From NCBI RefSeq assembly GCF_049803835.1, contig NZ_JBNAGK010000008.1, forward strand, positions 124,001-188,000: a stretch of 64,000 nucleotides of DNA, read 5' to 3'. How positions within the stretch are numbered: the stretch's first letter is position 1; each line of letters opens with the position of its first letter. Below, piece by piece: positions 50,810 to 58,648 of the stretch. The notes under the pieces are model-generated. The model was not told the DNA's origin, searched no databases, and was given only the letters and a program-made list of their open reading frames with translations. A program made the position numbers and the translations under genes. The stretch comes from Pacificoceanicola sp049803835. GTDB lineage: Bacteria > Pseudomonadota > Alphaproteobacteria > Rhodobacterales > Rhodobacteraceae.

Positions 50810-52830
50810 GTCTTTCCCTCCATCCGGATCAACGCATCCGCCGCAATCGCCCGTGTCTGCGTGCAGATCAGCGGGTTGATCTCCACCTCCAACGGCCGCT
50901 CCGCTTCAACGAACGCCTGCACCGCCATGATGGCGTCAAGCAACCGGTCCCTGTCCACCCCCGGCTTGCCGCGATAGCCGCGCAACACGGGACCGATCCG
51001 CAACCCATCCAGCGCCGCCGACACCGCCTCCCGCGACGCGGGCACCAGCAGCGAGACGGTATCGCCCAGCAGTTCCGCCAGCGTGCCGCCCGCGCCCAGT
51101 GTCAGCACATAGCCGTGCGGATCGGCCACCACGCCGACCAGCAGTTCCGCCACCGCGCCGGTGATCATCTCCTCCACGAGGAAACTCTCGCTCCCCATGG
51201 TCTCCGCCGCTGCGCTCACGGCCTCTTCCGACATCAGTCCGAGCACAACCGCCCCGGCCTCCGTCTTGTGCGCGACGCCCTCGCCTTTCAGCACCACCGG
51301 GAAGCCCAGCCGCGCCGAAGCCGCGCTCGCCGCCTCGGACCCCGACACCCGCTCCGACAAAGGCACATCCACGCCGAACCCGGCCAGAATCCCCTTCGCC
51401 AACGCCTCGCTGAGCGGCCAGCCGGACGCGCCCGGCACCGGCAGGCACACAGGCTCCGCCGCTCCGGCAATTCCCCCGATGAAGGCCGCGACCTCCATGG
51501 CCGCAATCGCCTCCGCCATGCCCAAGAACGGCACCAATTCCATGCCGACCAGCCGCATCGCCATCTCTTCCGAAATCGCCTCCGGAATGGACCCGACGAG
51601 CGCCATCGGCTTGCCCGTCTGCTCCCGCACCGCTGCGACCGCCGCGATCACCGGCTCCCAGTCCGCCGCGCTGCAGCGATCCCCACGCGGGAAGTCCAGC
51701 ACGACGCAACCCATGGCAAGGTCCCCGGCCATCATCGCCCCGAAGGCCGCCGTCAAAGCCGCCTCATCGCCCCAGATATAGGTATGATAATCCAAAGGGT
51801 TGGCCAGAGCGACCTTGGGCCCCAAAGCAGCCCGCAATCCGTCCCGCTGCCCGGCATCCATATCCGGAAACGCCACCCCCCGGCCCACCGCCAGATCGGC
51901 CATCAGCCCGGCCTCGCCGCCGGAACAGGACATCGAGGCGATCCGCCCGGAGCGCAACGGCCCCGCCACATGCAGGAGCTTCAGCGCCTCCAGCATCTCC
52001 GCAAGCCCGCTGACCTGCCCGATCCCCAACCGCGTGAACAACGCATCCGACCCCGCCGCTCCCCCCGCCAGGGACGCCGTATGCGAGACCGCCGCGACCC
52101 GCGCCTGCTCGGACCGGCCCACCTTCAGCACCACTACCGGCTTGCCCAAGGCCCGCGCCTCCGCCGCGAAGGCCTCCAGACGGCGCAGATCGCCCACGCC
52201 CTCCACATGCAACCCAATCGCCGTCACCCGCGCATCACGGACCAGCGCCCGCGCCACATCCCACAGCCCCTGCTGCGCCTGATTGCCCACCGTCACGGCA
52301 TAGGCCAGCGGCAGCCCGCGCCGCTGCATGGTCAGGTTCAGCGCGATGTTGGACGATTGCGTGACAATCGCCACGCCCCGCTCCACCCGCACCCCGCCAT
52401 GCTGATCCGGCCACAACGCCGCCCCGTCGAGATAATTCAGAAAGCCATAGCAATTCGGCCCGAGGATCGGCATGTCTCCCGCCGCCGCGAGCAGCGCCTC
52501 CTGCTTGTCCGCCCCGTCGGCCAGCTCGCTCTGCGCCTCGCGGAACCCGGAGGCAAAGCAGACCGCGCCCCCGGCGCCGCGCCTTGCCAGCCGCGCAACA
52601 ACGTCCAGCGTGGCGTCGCGATTGACCCCGACAAAGGCCGCATCGGGCGCGTCCGGCAGGGCGTCCACATCGGTGTAAACACGCTCCCCCGCGATCTCGG
52701 AACGCGTCGGATGCACCGGCCAGACCGGCCCGGCAAAGCCGATCCGGCGGCATTGCTCCACCACATTCGCGCACCACGCGCCGCCGCCGATCACCGCAAT
52801 TGACCGGGGCCTGAGCAAACGCTCCATCAC
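50806..52830 (-). CDS. NDP-forming acyl-CoA ligase (acetate-CoA ligase family), predicted betaine-CoA ligase
   Basis: 674 aa. CoA-binding Rossmann domain (IAVIGGGAWCANVVEQCR), succinyl-CoA ligase-like middle (SCSGGEAGLMADLAVGRG) and a C-terminal ATP-grasp (GFPVVLKGEGVAHKTEAGAVVLG). This is the ADP/GDP-forming ACD-type layout, not the AMP-forming CaiC fold. Overlaps both neighbours by 4 bp, so it belongs to the same transcript. It most likely activates gamma-butyrobetaine, crotonobetaine or carnitine with CoA, replacing CaiC/CaiB. Confidence 0.85.
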   Translation of the reverse strand: MMERLLRPRSIAVIGGGAWCANVVEQCRRIGFAGPVWPVHPTRSEIAGERVYTDVDALPDAPDAAFVGVNRDATLDVVARLARRGAGGAVCFASGFREAQSELADGADKQEALLAAAGDMPILGPNCYGFLNYLDGAALWPDQHGGVRVERGVAIVTQSSNIALNLTMQRRGLPLAYAVTVGNQAQQGLWDVARALVRDARVTAIGLHVEGVGDLRRLEAFAAEARALGKPVVVLKVGRSEQARVAAVSHTASLAGGAAGSDALFTRLGIGQVSGLAEMLEALKLLHVAGPLRSGRIASMSCSGGEAGLMADLAVGRGVAFPDMDAGQRDGLRAALGPKVALANPLDYHTYIWGDEAALTAAFGAMMAGDLAMGCVVLDFPRGDRCSAADWEPVIAAVAAVREQTGKPMALVGSIPEAISEEMAMRLVGMELVPFLGMAEAIAAMEVAAFIGGIAGAAEPVCLPVPGASGWPLSEALAKGILAGFGVDVPLSERVSGSEAASAASARLGFPVVLKGEGVAHKTEAGAVVLGLMSEEAVSAAAETMGSESFLVEEMITGAVAELLVGVVADPHGYVLTLGAGGTLAELLGDTVSLLVPASREAVSAALDGLRIGPVLRGYRGKPGVDRDRLLDAIMAVQAFVEAERPLEVEINPLICTQTRAIAADALIRMEGKT

Positions 52831-53987
52831 GCCCCCAGCGGACGCAGGAGGTCCCGGCTGATGATGTGCCGCTGAATCTCCGAGGTGCCGTCCCAGATCC
52901 GCTCAACCCGCGCATCCCGCCAGAAACGCTCGATGGGGAAGTCGTCCATCAGCCCCATGCCGCCGAAAATCTGCAAGGTGGTATCCGTCACCCGCGCCAG
53001 CATCTCCGAGGCATAGAGCTTGGCGGAGGCGATCTCCCGGTTCGACGGCAACCCCTGATCCAGCCGCCAGGCCGCCGCCAGCGTCAGCCAGTCGGCGGCG
53101 TCGATCTCCGTGATCATGTCGGCGATCTGGAAACCGACCCCCTGGAACTTGCCAATCGCCTGCCCGAACTGCTTCCGTTCAGCCGCATAGGCCAAGGCCA
53201 TGTCGAAACACCGCCGCGCCCGCCCCACGCAGAACGCCGCCACCGTCAGCCGCGTCGCATAGAGCCATTCGTTCATCACCGCAAAGCCACCATCGACCTC
53301 ACCCAGAACCTGCGCATCGGACAGGCGACATTCATCGAACGACAGGATGCAATTCTTGTACCCCTTGTGGCTGACCGAGCGATACCCGTCCCGCACCTCG
53401 AACCCCGGCGTGCCGCGATCCACGAGGAAGGTGGTGATCCGCTTCTTCGGCCCCTTCGGCGTGTCATCCTCCCCCGTCGCCACAAAGACGATGAAGAAGT
53501 CTGCGTGCTCCGCCCCGGAGATGAAATGCTTGGAGCCATTGACCACCCAATCGCCCCCCTCGCGCCGCGCCGAACACTTCATGCCGCGCACGTCCGAGCC
53601 CGCATCCGGCTCCGTCATTGCCAGCGCGTCCATCCGCTCGCCCCGCACCGCCGGCAGCAGATACCGCTCCCGCTGCTCCGCGTTGCAGGCCATCAGGATG
53701 TTCTGCGGCCGGCCAAAGAAATGCGTCAGCGCCATGGACCCGCGCCCCAGTTCCCGCTCCACCAGCGTGAAATCGAGATGGCTCAGCCCCGCGCCGCCGA
53801 CCTCCTCCGGAAAATTGCAGGCATAGAAGCCGAGGTCGATGCACTTGCGCTTGATCGCCTCGCCCAGCTCCCGGGGCACCTGCCCGGCCCGCTCCACCGC
53901 CGCCTCATGCGGGTAGATCTCCGTCTCCACGAAGTCCCGCACCGTGGAGACGATCATCTCCTGTTCGCTGGTCAGTCCGAACTGCAT
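52827..53987 (-). CDS. acyl-CoA dehydrogenase (predicted gamma-butyrobetainyl-CoA dehydrogenase)
   Basis: 386 aa from ATG 53987 (GGAGGG upstream); the longer frame is a shadow of the regulator gene. Acyl-CoA dehydrogenase marks: MTEPDAGSDVRGMK, the FAD region YATRLTVAAF and QFGQAIGKFQGV, and ending RVERIWDGTSEIQRHIISRDLLR. Catalytic Glu is probably in the IWDGTSEIQR segment. First gene of the carnitine operon and divergent from the GlxA/CdhR-type regulator. Fits oxidation of gamma-butyrobetainyl-CoA to crotonobetainyl-CoA. Confidence 0.85.
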   Translation of the reverse strand: MQFGLTSEQEMIVSTVRDFVETEIYPHEAAVERAGQVPRELGEAIKRKCIDLGFYACNFPEEVGGAGLSHLDFTLVERELGRGSMALTHFFGRPQNILMACNAEQRERYLLPAVRGERMDALAMTEPDAGSDVRGMKCSARREGGDWVVNGSKHFISGAEHADFFIVFVATGEDDTPKGPKKRITTFLVDRGTPGFEVRDGYRSVSHKGYKNCILSFDECRLSDAQVLGEVDGGFAVMNEWLYATRLTVAAFCVGRARRCFDMALAYAAERKQFGQAIGKFQGVGFQIADMITEIDAADWLTLAAAWRLDQGLPSNREIASAKLYASEMLARVTDTTLQIFGGMGLMDDFPIERFWRDARVERIWDGTSEIQRHIISRDLLRPLGA

Positions 53988-54038
53988 CCCATCCCTCCGC
54001 GGCCTTTTCCCGAAGTGGTAGCCCTCTTGACCGGCCCC

Positions 54039-54070
54039 ATGATGCAGAAATAGACAAATATCATGCAGAA
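54039..54070. promoter_or_regulatory. direct repeats 21 bp apart, AraC-type operator
   Basis: ATGATGCAGAA (54039-54049) and ATCATGCAGAA (54060-54070) differ at one base and start 21 bp apart, two helical turns, as AraC-family half-sites do. The second overlaps the regulator's own ATG at 54063. Located 50-80 bases before the divergent acyl-CoA dehydrogenase start. Confidence 0.55.
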
Positions 54071-55013
54071 CTGGAAAACCGCCGCGCCCGGGACGCAGGA
54101 TGTCACCATCCTGCTTTTCCCGCGCTTCTCCAACCATTGCCTCGCCAATGCGGTTGAGCCACTCCGCGCCGCCAACGAGATCCTCCGCCGCGAAGCGTAC
54201 CGCTGGCGCTTCGTCACTCTCGACGGCGGCGAGGTCATGTCCTCCTCCGGCCTGCCCGTCCTCCCCCACGGCCGCCTGCGCGACGCCCCCTCCGGCGCCT
54301 TCCTCTTCGTCCTGTCGAGCTATGACGCACCACGCCACGCCACCGCCGCGACAGCCCGCGCCCTCACCGCCGCAGCCCGCCGCTTTGCCGTGATGGTCGG
54401 CTTCGACACCGGGGCCTGGCTCATGGCCCATGCCGGGCTTCTCGACGGGCGGGCCGCGACGATTCACTGGGACGAGCTGACCGCCTTTTCCGAGGCCTTC
54501 CCGCATCTCGACACCCGCGCCGAGCGCTACGTCATCGACGGCAACCGCATGACCTGCGGCGGCGCCATGACCGCCTTCGACTTCGCGCTCGAACTGATCC
54601 GCCAGTCGCACGGCGCCGCGCTCAAACTCGAAGTCTCCGCCTTCTTCCTCCACCAGACCCGTGAAGCCCCGCAGGCCCGGCTCACCCGTGAGGCGACCTC
54701 CCCGCTGGTCGAGCGCTGTCTCGCGCTGATGTCCGCCAATCTCGAAGCGCCGCTGCCCATCGAAACCCTCGCGGCCCGCTGCCAGACCTCGCAACGCACC
54801 CTCGCCCGCGCCTTCCGAGCCGAACTCGGGGCGCCGCCTGCCACGGTCTACAAGCGCCTGCGCCTCGCCGCCGCCCGCCGCCATGCCCAGCAATCAACCT
54901 GGACGATTGCGGAGATTGCCCTGCGCTGCGGCTACGCCAATGCCGCCGCCATGACCCGCGCCTTCACCGCCGAATACGACGCCCCGCCCAGCGCGTTCCG
55001 GGCAAAGCGGTAG
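54063..55013 (+). CDS. GlxA/CdhR-type AraC-family regulator
   Basis: 316 aa. N-terminal DJ-1/PfpI-like domain (about 10-190; VTILLFPRFSNHCLANAVEPLRAANEI, VGFDTGAWLMAHAGLL) and C-terminal AraC HTH pair (about 215-316; IETLAARCQTSQRTLARAFRAELG, IAEIALRCGYANAAAMTRAF). This is the architecture of CdhR and GbdR, activators of carnitine and glycine betaine catabolism. Divergent from the acyl-CoA dehydrogenase with operator-like direct repeats between, so it is the likely local activator. Confidence 0.88.
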   Translation: MQNWKTAAPGTQDVTILLFPRFSNHCLANAVEPLRAANEILRREAYRWRFVTLDGGEVMSSSGLPVLPHGRLRDAPSGAFLFVLSSYDAPRHATAATARALTAAARRFAVMVGFDTGAWLMAHAGLLDGRAATIHWDELTAFSEAFPHLDTRAERYVIDGNRMTCGGAMTAFDFALELIRQSHGAALKLEVSAFFLHQTREAPQARLTREATSPLVERCLALMSANLEAPLPIETLAARCQTSQRTLARAFRAELGAPPATVYKRLRLAAARRHAQQSTWTIAEIALRCGYANAAAMTRAFTAEYDAPPSAFRAKR

Positions 55014-55032
55014 GGTGGGTTTCCAACCCACC
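55010..55032. repeat. REP palindrome, copy 4
   Basis: GTAGGG + TGGGTTTCCAACCCACC, identical over 23 bp to 40211-40233, overlapping the last codon and stop of the regulator gene (its TAG is part of the REP). Likely a RAYT-dispersed copy that supplies a hairpin to the mRNA end. Confidence 0.9.
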
Positions 55033-55100
55033 CCGCCAACATTCACAGAAATTCAGCCGGTTTAGCGCCAACACTCAACACAACGTTAACGCAATCGCCC

Positions 55101-55131
55101 TTGCCCAGAATCACCAAATCTGCGATATGCT
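55101..55131 (+). promoter_or_regulatory. candidate promoter of the cold-shock gene
   Basis: TTGCCC (55101-55106) with GATATG/TATGCT at 55124-55131, 17-19 base spacing. A transcript from here would have a leader of about 120 bases, the type seen in cold-shock mRNAs. Confidence 0.4.
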
Positions 55132-55256
55132 GAGCCTGCTACGTTACCACGATCGCCTACCCTGTCTCCCTTCAACGGCGACAGAGCTCGATTCTGCTCT
55201 GACCTACGCCGGGCCGCTGCACCTCCGCGAGCGGCAACAACAAGGAGACCACGGAT

Positions 55257-55463
55257 ATGGCCACTGGCACCGTGAAATGGTTCAACACCACCAAAGGCTA
55301 CGGCTTCATCGCGCCCGATAACGGCGGCAAGGACATCTTCGTCCACATTTCCGCCGTCGAGCGGTCCGGCCTGACCGGCCTCGCAGACAACCAGAAGGTT
55401 CAGTACGAGCTGCAGTCCGGCCGCGACGGCCGTGAGAGCGCGTCGAACCTCGAGCTGCTCTGA
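55257..55463 (+). CDS. cold-shock protein (CspA family)
   Basis: 68 aa single OB-fold. RNP1 KGYGFI and RNP2 DIFVHIS are intact, as is the conserved GTVKWFN start. Binds single-stranded nucleic acid and melts RNA structure in the cytoplasm. Strong ribosome site (AAGGAGACC). Long leader upstream and intrinsic terminator directly downstream mark a one-gene transcript. Confidence 0.95.
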   Translation: MATGTVKWFNTTKGYGFIAPDNGGKDIFVHISAVERSGLTGLADNQKVQYELQSGRDGRESASNLELL

Positions 55464-55508
55464 CTTCTCTGCCGGGCGTTCCCTCGCCCGATGACAGAGG
55501 CACAAGGG

Positions 55509-55537
55509 AAAGCGCCCCGCGAGGGGCGCTTTTCTCG
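55509..55537 (+). terminator. intrinsic terminator of csp
   Basis: AGCGCCCC (55511-55518) / GGGGCGCT (55523-55530), 8-bp perfect stem with a CGCGA-type loop followed by TTTTCTCGTTT, about 45 bases after the csp stop. Confidence 0.85.
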
Positions 55538-55563
55538 TTTCAGGGGGGCGTTCCCTCCCCCTT

Positions 55564-55583
55564 GGGGAGGGTCAGGGTGGGGG
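55564..55583. repeat. 20-bp intergenic repeat, third copy
   Basis: GGGGAGGGTCAGGGTGGGGG, identical to 46879-46898 and the reverse complement of 46811-46830. Follows a CCCTCCCCC half-hairpin beyond the csp terminator. Confidence 0.75.
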
Positions 55584-55610
55584 AGAGGCAGGCGTGGGGA
55601 AATCCCGCGC

Positions 55611-56087
55611 TCAGAACAGCGCCACCACCGGCAGCCACATGCCGATCCCGAACACCGTATGCGCGATCAGCCCCATGATCCGCCCCTTCCACGGGTTGTC
55701 GGTCTTCGACAGCGCCCGGCCCAGTCCCATCCCCGGATGCAGCAGGAACCAGCCCGCGGCGATGGTCACCAGCGCGAAGATCCAGAGCGGCAGGAACGCC
55801 GGATGCGCCAGCCAGTCGCCACCGGCTAGGACCGCGAAGATCACGCCGTAGACGATGCCCACCGCATAGTGAAACGCCCAGCCGATCCCGACCTCGCCGG
55901 GCACCGGCTCCGCTTCGGCGATGCTATCGTGAAACACCGTGCCGCGCGGCAGATGTCCGACCCAGCGCCCGACGTTGCCCCAGTTCGGCAGCCCTTGCCC
56001 GGCGACCCGGGCCAGCAGCAGCGCCCAGAGGTCCATTGCCGCTGTCCCGAACAGCCCCATCACGATCCCGACAAAGACCAGTCCCAT
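55611..56087 (-). CDS. DUF2938-like membrane protein
   Basis: 158 aa from ATG 56087 (AAGAAGGGGAAC upstream). Four hydrophobic segments; the GTAAMDLWALLLARVAGQGLPNWGNVGRW start and HYAVGIVYGVIF and WFLLHPGMGLGRALSKTDNPWKGRIMGLIAHTVFG segments match DUF2938 as I recall it. No known function. Divergent from the mutarotase gene across a region with paired palindromes. Confidence 0.8.
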   Translation of the reverse strand: MGLVFVGIVMGLFGTAAMDLWALLLARVAGQGLPNWGNVGRWVGHLPRGTVFHDSIAEAEPVPGEVGIGWAFHYAVGIVYGVIFAVLAGGDWLAHPAFLPLWIFALVTIAAGWFLLHPGMGLGRALSKTDNPWKGRIMGLIAHTVFGIGMWLPVVALF

Positions 56088-56224
56088 GTCCCGTTCCCCT
56101 TCTTTTGCGGCGCACTCTGACGCGATCCGGGGCGAGACACAACGTCGCGAAACCGGCCTGTTTAACCATTTATTTCGCCAAACCTGGGGACCATGCCCGC
56201 GCGGCGCCCGGCCAGAGTCAATCT

Positions 56225-56249
56225 GTACGAAATTCGGCCCGAATCGTAC
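56225..56249. promoter_or_regulatory. palindromic repeat 1 (GTACGA...TCGTAC)
   Basis: Outer arms GTACGA (56225-56230) and TCGTAC (56244-56249) are complementary, with inner TTCGG/CCGAA. Preceded by AATCT and followed by CAAACC, as in the second copy. Confidence 0.6.
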
Positions 56250-56299
56250 CAAACCCGGAATTCGCGCCCGAAAGCGCCTCCGGCGGCGGGGTGTAATCT

Positions 56300-56324
56300 G
56301 TACGAAACTCGGCAGGTTTTGTAC
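56300..56324. promoter_or_regulatory. palindromic repeat 2 (GTACGAAAC...GTTTTGTAC)
   Basis: Arms GTACGAAAC (56300-56308) and GTTTTGTAC (56316-56324) with one mismatch, in the same AATCT...CAAACC context as copy 1. Centres are exactly 75 bp apart, about seven helical turns. Confidence 0.6.
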
Positions 56325-56467
56325 CAAACCTGCCCCGATCCGGCAGGCGCGCCCGAACGCCGGGCCGGATTCGGCGTAAGAGGCCGGAAATGAACGGACC
56401 GCACGGGTCGTTCATCCCTCTTGCACAAATCCCCGCCCCGGCGTCTTCTCTGGCCAAGGAGGACCTC

Positions 56468-56902
56468 ATGTTACGCAACATTCCCGCCATTCTCTCGCCC
56501 GATCTTCTGCACACGCTCCGCGCCATGGGACATGGCGACGAGATCGTCATCGGCGACGCGAATTTTCCCGCAGCTTCAATGTGTTCCCGCGTTCACCGCC
56601 TGGACGGCATCAGCGCGACGGATGTGCTCGACGCGGTCTTGACGCTGATGCCGCTCGACAGTTTCGTGACCGATCCGGCCCTGACCATGCAGGTGGTCGG
56701 CGATCCCGAGGCCGTTCCGGACATTGTCGCGCAATTCCAGGACATTATCGACCGAACCGCCGACAACCCCGCGCCGATTGCAAGCCTCGAACGCTTTGCC
56801 TTCTACGATCGAGCCCGCGGCTGCTTTGCCGCGATCCAGACCGGCGAGGGTCGGCTCTACGGCAACATCATCCTGAAAAAGGGTGTGATTCCGCCGAGTT
56901 AA
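56468..56902 (+). CDS. RbsD/FucU-family sugar mutarotase
   Basis: 144 aa from ATG 56468, with an AAGGAGGACC site; the longer frame is leader. Family marks: ILSPDLLHTLRAMGHGDEIVIGDANFPA (catalytic His and Asp in GHGDE-IVIGDANFP) and AFYDRARGCFAAIQTGEGRLYGNIILKKGV. Length matches FucU (140 aa). Interconverts pyranose anomers, of fucose or ribose. A ribose-type ABC importer lies 5 kb away beyond the copper module. Overlaps the aminopeptidase stop by 4 bp, convergent. Confidence 0.9.
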   Translation: MLRNIPAILSPDLLHTLRAMGHGDEIVIGDANFPAASMCSRVHRLDGISATDVLDAVLTLMPLDSFVTDPALTMQVVGDPEAVPDIVAQFQDIIDRTADNPAPIASLERFAFYDRARGCFAAIQTGEGRLYGNIILKKGVIPPS

Positions 56903-58140
56903 CGCGCCCATTCGCCCTTGCGGAACACCGGAACCCGGCTCCCGTCGGGTTTCACCCCGTCGATATCCGTCTCGGCCCCGCCGATCATCCAGTCGACGTG
57001 GATCAACGAGGCATTGCCGCCCTTCGCCTTCACCTCGTCTTGGGAGAGCGAGGCGCCATCGAGAAAACACTTGGAATAACATTGACCTAGCGCGATATGA
57101 CAGGCCGCGTTCTCGTCGTAGAGCGTGTTGTAGAACAGCAGGCCCGACTGCGAGATCGGCGAGGAATGCGGCACCAGCGCCACCTCACCCAGCCGCCGCG
57201 CGCCCTCGTCGGTGTCCAGGAGTTTCAGCAGAACCTGCTCGCCCTTCGACGCCTTCGCCTCCACGATCCTCCCGCCTTCGAAGCGCACCTCGATGCCGTC
57301 GATCAAACTTCCCTGATGGGACAAGGGTTTGGTGGATCGGACCGTGCCTTCCACCCGCGCCGCATGGGGCGTGGTAAAGACCTCTTCGGTCGGCATGTTC
57401 GGGTTGCAGACCACCCCGTTCTGCGCCTTCGACGCGCCGCCCATCCACTCGTGATCCTCGGCGAGGCCAACCCGCAGATCGGTCCCCGGCCCGGTGAAGT
57501 GCAGCGCATCGAACCGCTGTGCATTCAACCACTTGGTTCGTTCCGCGAGGGCCGCGTTATGCGCTTTCCATTCGGCCACCGGATCCTCCCCGAGCACCCG
57601 CGAGGCCGCGAAGATGGCATCGGCCAGCCGTCGCACCGCCTCGTCCTCCGGCAGGTCCGGGAAAATCCTCTTGGCCCAGGAGGCTGTGGGATAGCTGATG
57701 ATGTTCCAATTGATCCGGAAGTTGGCGATATGGTCGAGCGCCGGCCGGTAGGCGATGGAATTCGCCTTCCCCGCCCGCCCCACCTTCTCCGGGTCTTCCT
57801 CGGCCAGCAGCATCGGGTCGTCCCCGACAATCGCCATCCGCGCCGCGCCGCCCGCGAACCCCGCCGCCATGCCTTCCAGCAGCCAGGTCGGCGCTTTGTC
57901 GAAACTCTCTTTCTGCGCGTTGCGATACCGCGCCAGCGTCAGTTCCTCGTCGGAGAAGATCGGCGTCACAACCCCCGCCCCGGCCCGGTAGGCCGCGGCT
58001 GCGATGCGCCGCACGAGAGGCAGCGCCGCCACCGGCGCGGTCAGGATAAGATCCTGACCTTGCTGCAGATTCAGGCCAACGGAAACGGCCACCTCGGCAA
58101 GGCGGTCCAGGGCGCGGGGGTCGATGAGATCCTGTGTCAT
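56899..58140 (-). CDS. M29-family aminopeptidase (aminopeptidase T-like)
   Basis: 413 aa from ATG 58140. Family M29 features: FTGPGTDLRVGLAEDHEWMGG, NMPTEEVFTTPHAARVEGTV with metal-ligand Glu and His, and a C-terminal LIHVDWMIGGAETDIDG. Two-metal (Co/Zn) cytosolic aminopeptidase. Normal length. No operon partner in the same direction; the upstream copper genes start 90 bases away. Confidence 0.9.
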   Translation of the reverse strand: MTQDLIDPRALDRLAEVAVSVGLNLQQGQDLILTAPVAALPLVRRIAAAAYRAGAGVVTPIFSDEELTLARYRNAQKESFDKAPTWLLEGMAAGFAGGAARMAIVGDDPMLLAEEDPEKVGRAGKANSIAYRPALDHIANFRINWNIISYPTASWAKRIFPDLPEDEAVRRLADAIFAASRVLGEDPVAEWKAHNAALAERTKWLNAQRFDALHFTGPGTDLRVGLAEDHEWMGGASKAQNGVVCNPNMPTEEVFTTPHAARVEGTVRSTKPLSHQGSLIDGIEVRFEGGRIVEAKASKGEQVLLKLLDTDEGARRLGEVALVPHSSPISQSGLLFYNTLYDENAACHIALGQCYSKCFLDGASLSQDEVKAKGGNASLIHVDWMIGGAETDIDGVKPDGSRVPVFRKGEWAR

Positions 58141-58227
58141 GGCGGCATGCTGGCAGCCCGCGCGGGAAATGAAAAGGCCCAAAGCATCGGCCCCCAAGCG
58201 CCCCGGACCTGGATTCCGTACCGCGCG

Positions 58228-58632
58228 TCAGGCCTCCGCGTCCGGGGTTTCTCGCGCCAGGTCCTGCAGGATCGGGCAGTCCGGACGGTGATCCCCGGCG
58301 CAGGCATGGACCAGTTGATCCAGCGTCGCCCGCATGGATTGCAGCTGGGCGATCTTGTCGTCGATCTGCCGCAGATGCTCTTCGGCCACCGCCTTGACCT
58401 GCATGCTCTCCCGGTTCTCGTCCTCGTAGAGCGCCAGCAGGGTCCGGCAGTTTTCGATGGTGAACCCCAACGCCCGCGCCCGCCCGAGAAAGGCCAGCTT
58501 GTGCACGTCCTGCTGGCGGAAACTGCGATAGCCGTTCTCGCTGCGCAGCGGGCGCACGAGGTCGATGTCCTCGTAATACCGGATCGTCTTGGGCGGCAAC
58601 CCGGACAGGCGGGCCACGTCTCCGATGTTCAT
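58228..58632 (-). CDS. cueR: copper efflux regulator CueR (MerR family)
   Basis: 134 aa from ATG 58632 (AAAGGAGATTGCC upstream). MerR HTH (NIGDVARLSGLPPKTIRYYEDIDLV), long dimer helix, and the Cu(I)-binding C-x7-C loop at Cys111/Cys119 (CAGDHRPDC) of CueR. Activates promoters with 19-base spacers when Cu(I) binds. Lies 16 bases after copA on the same strand, so it is transcribed with its own target. Confidence 0.93.
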   Translation of the reverse strand: MNIGDVARLSGLPPKTIRYYEDIDLVRPLRSENGYRSFRQQDVHKLAFLGRARALGFTIENCRTLLALYEDENRESMQVKAVAEEHLRQIDDKIAQLQSMRATLDQLVHACAGDHRPDCPILQDLARETPDAEA

Positions 58633-58648
58633 GGCAATCTCCTTTGCT

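Larger units (their letters stand above)
56088..56467. other. 380-bp divergent intergenic region with paired palindromes
   Basis: Between the DUF2938 gene (minus) and the mutarotase gene (plus). Apart from two 25-bp palindromic repeats listed separately, it holds an AT pocket near 56160-56180 (TTTAACCATTTATTTCG) that could serve as promoter. No convincing ORF. Confidence 0.55.
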
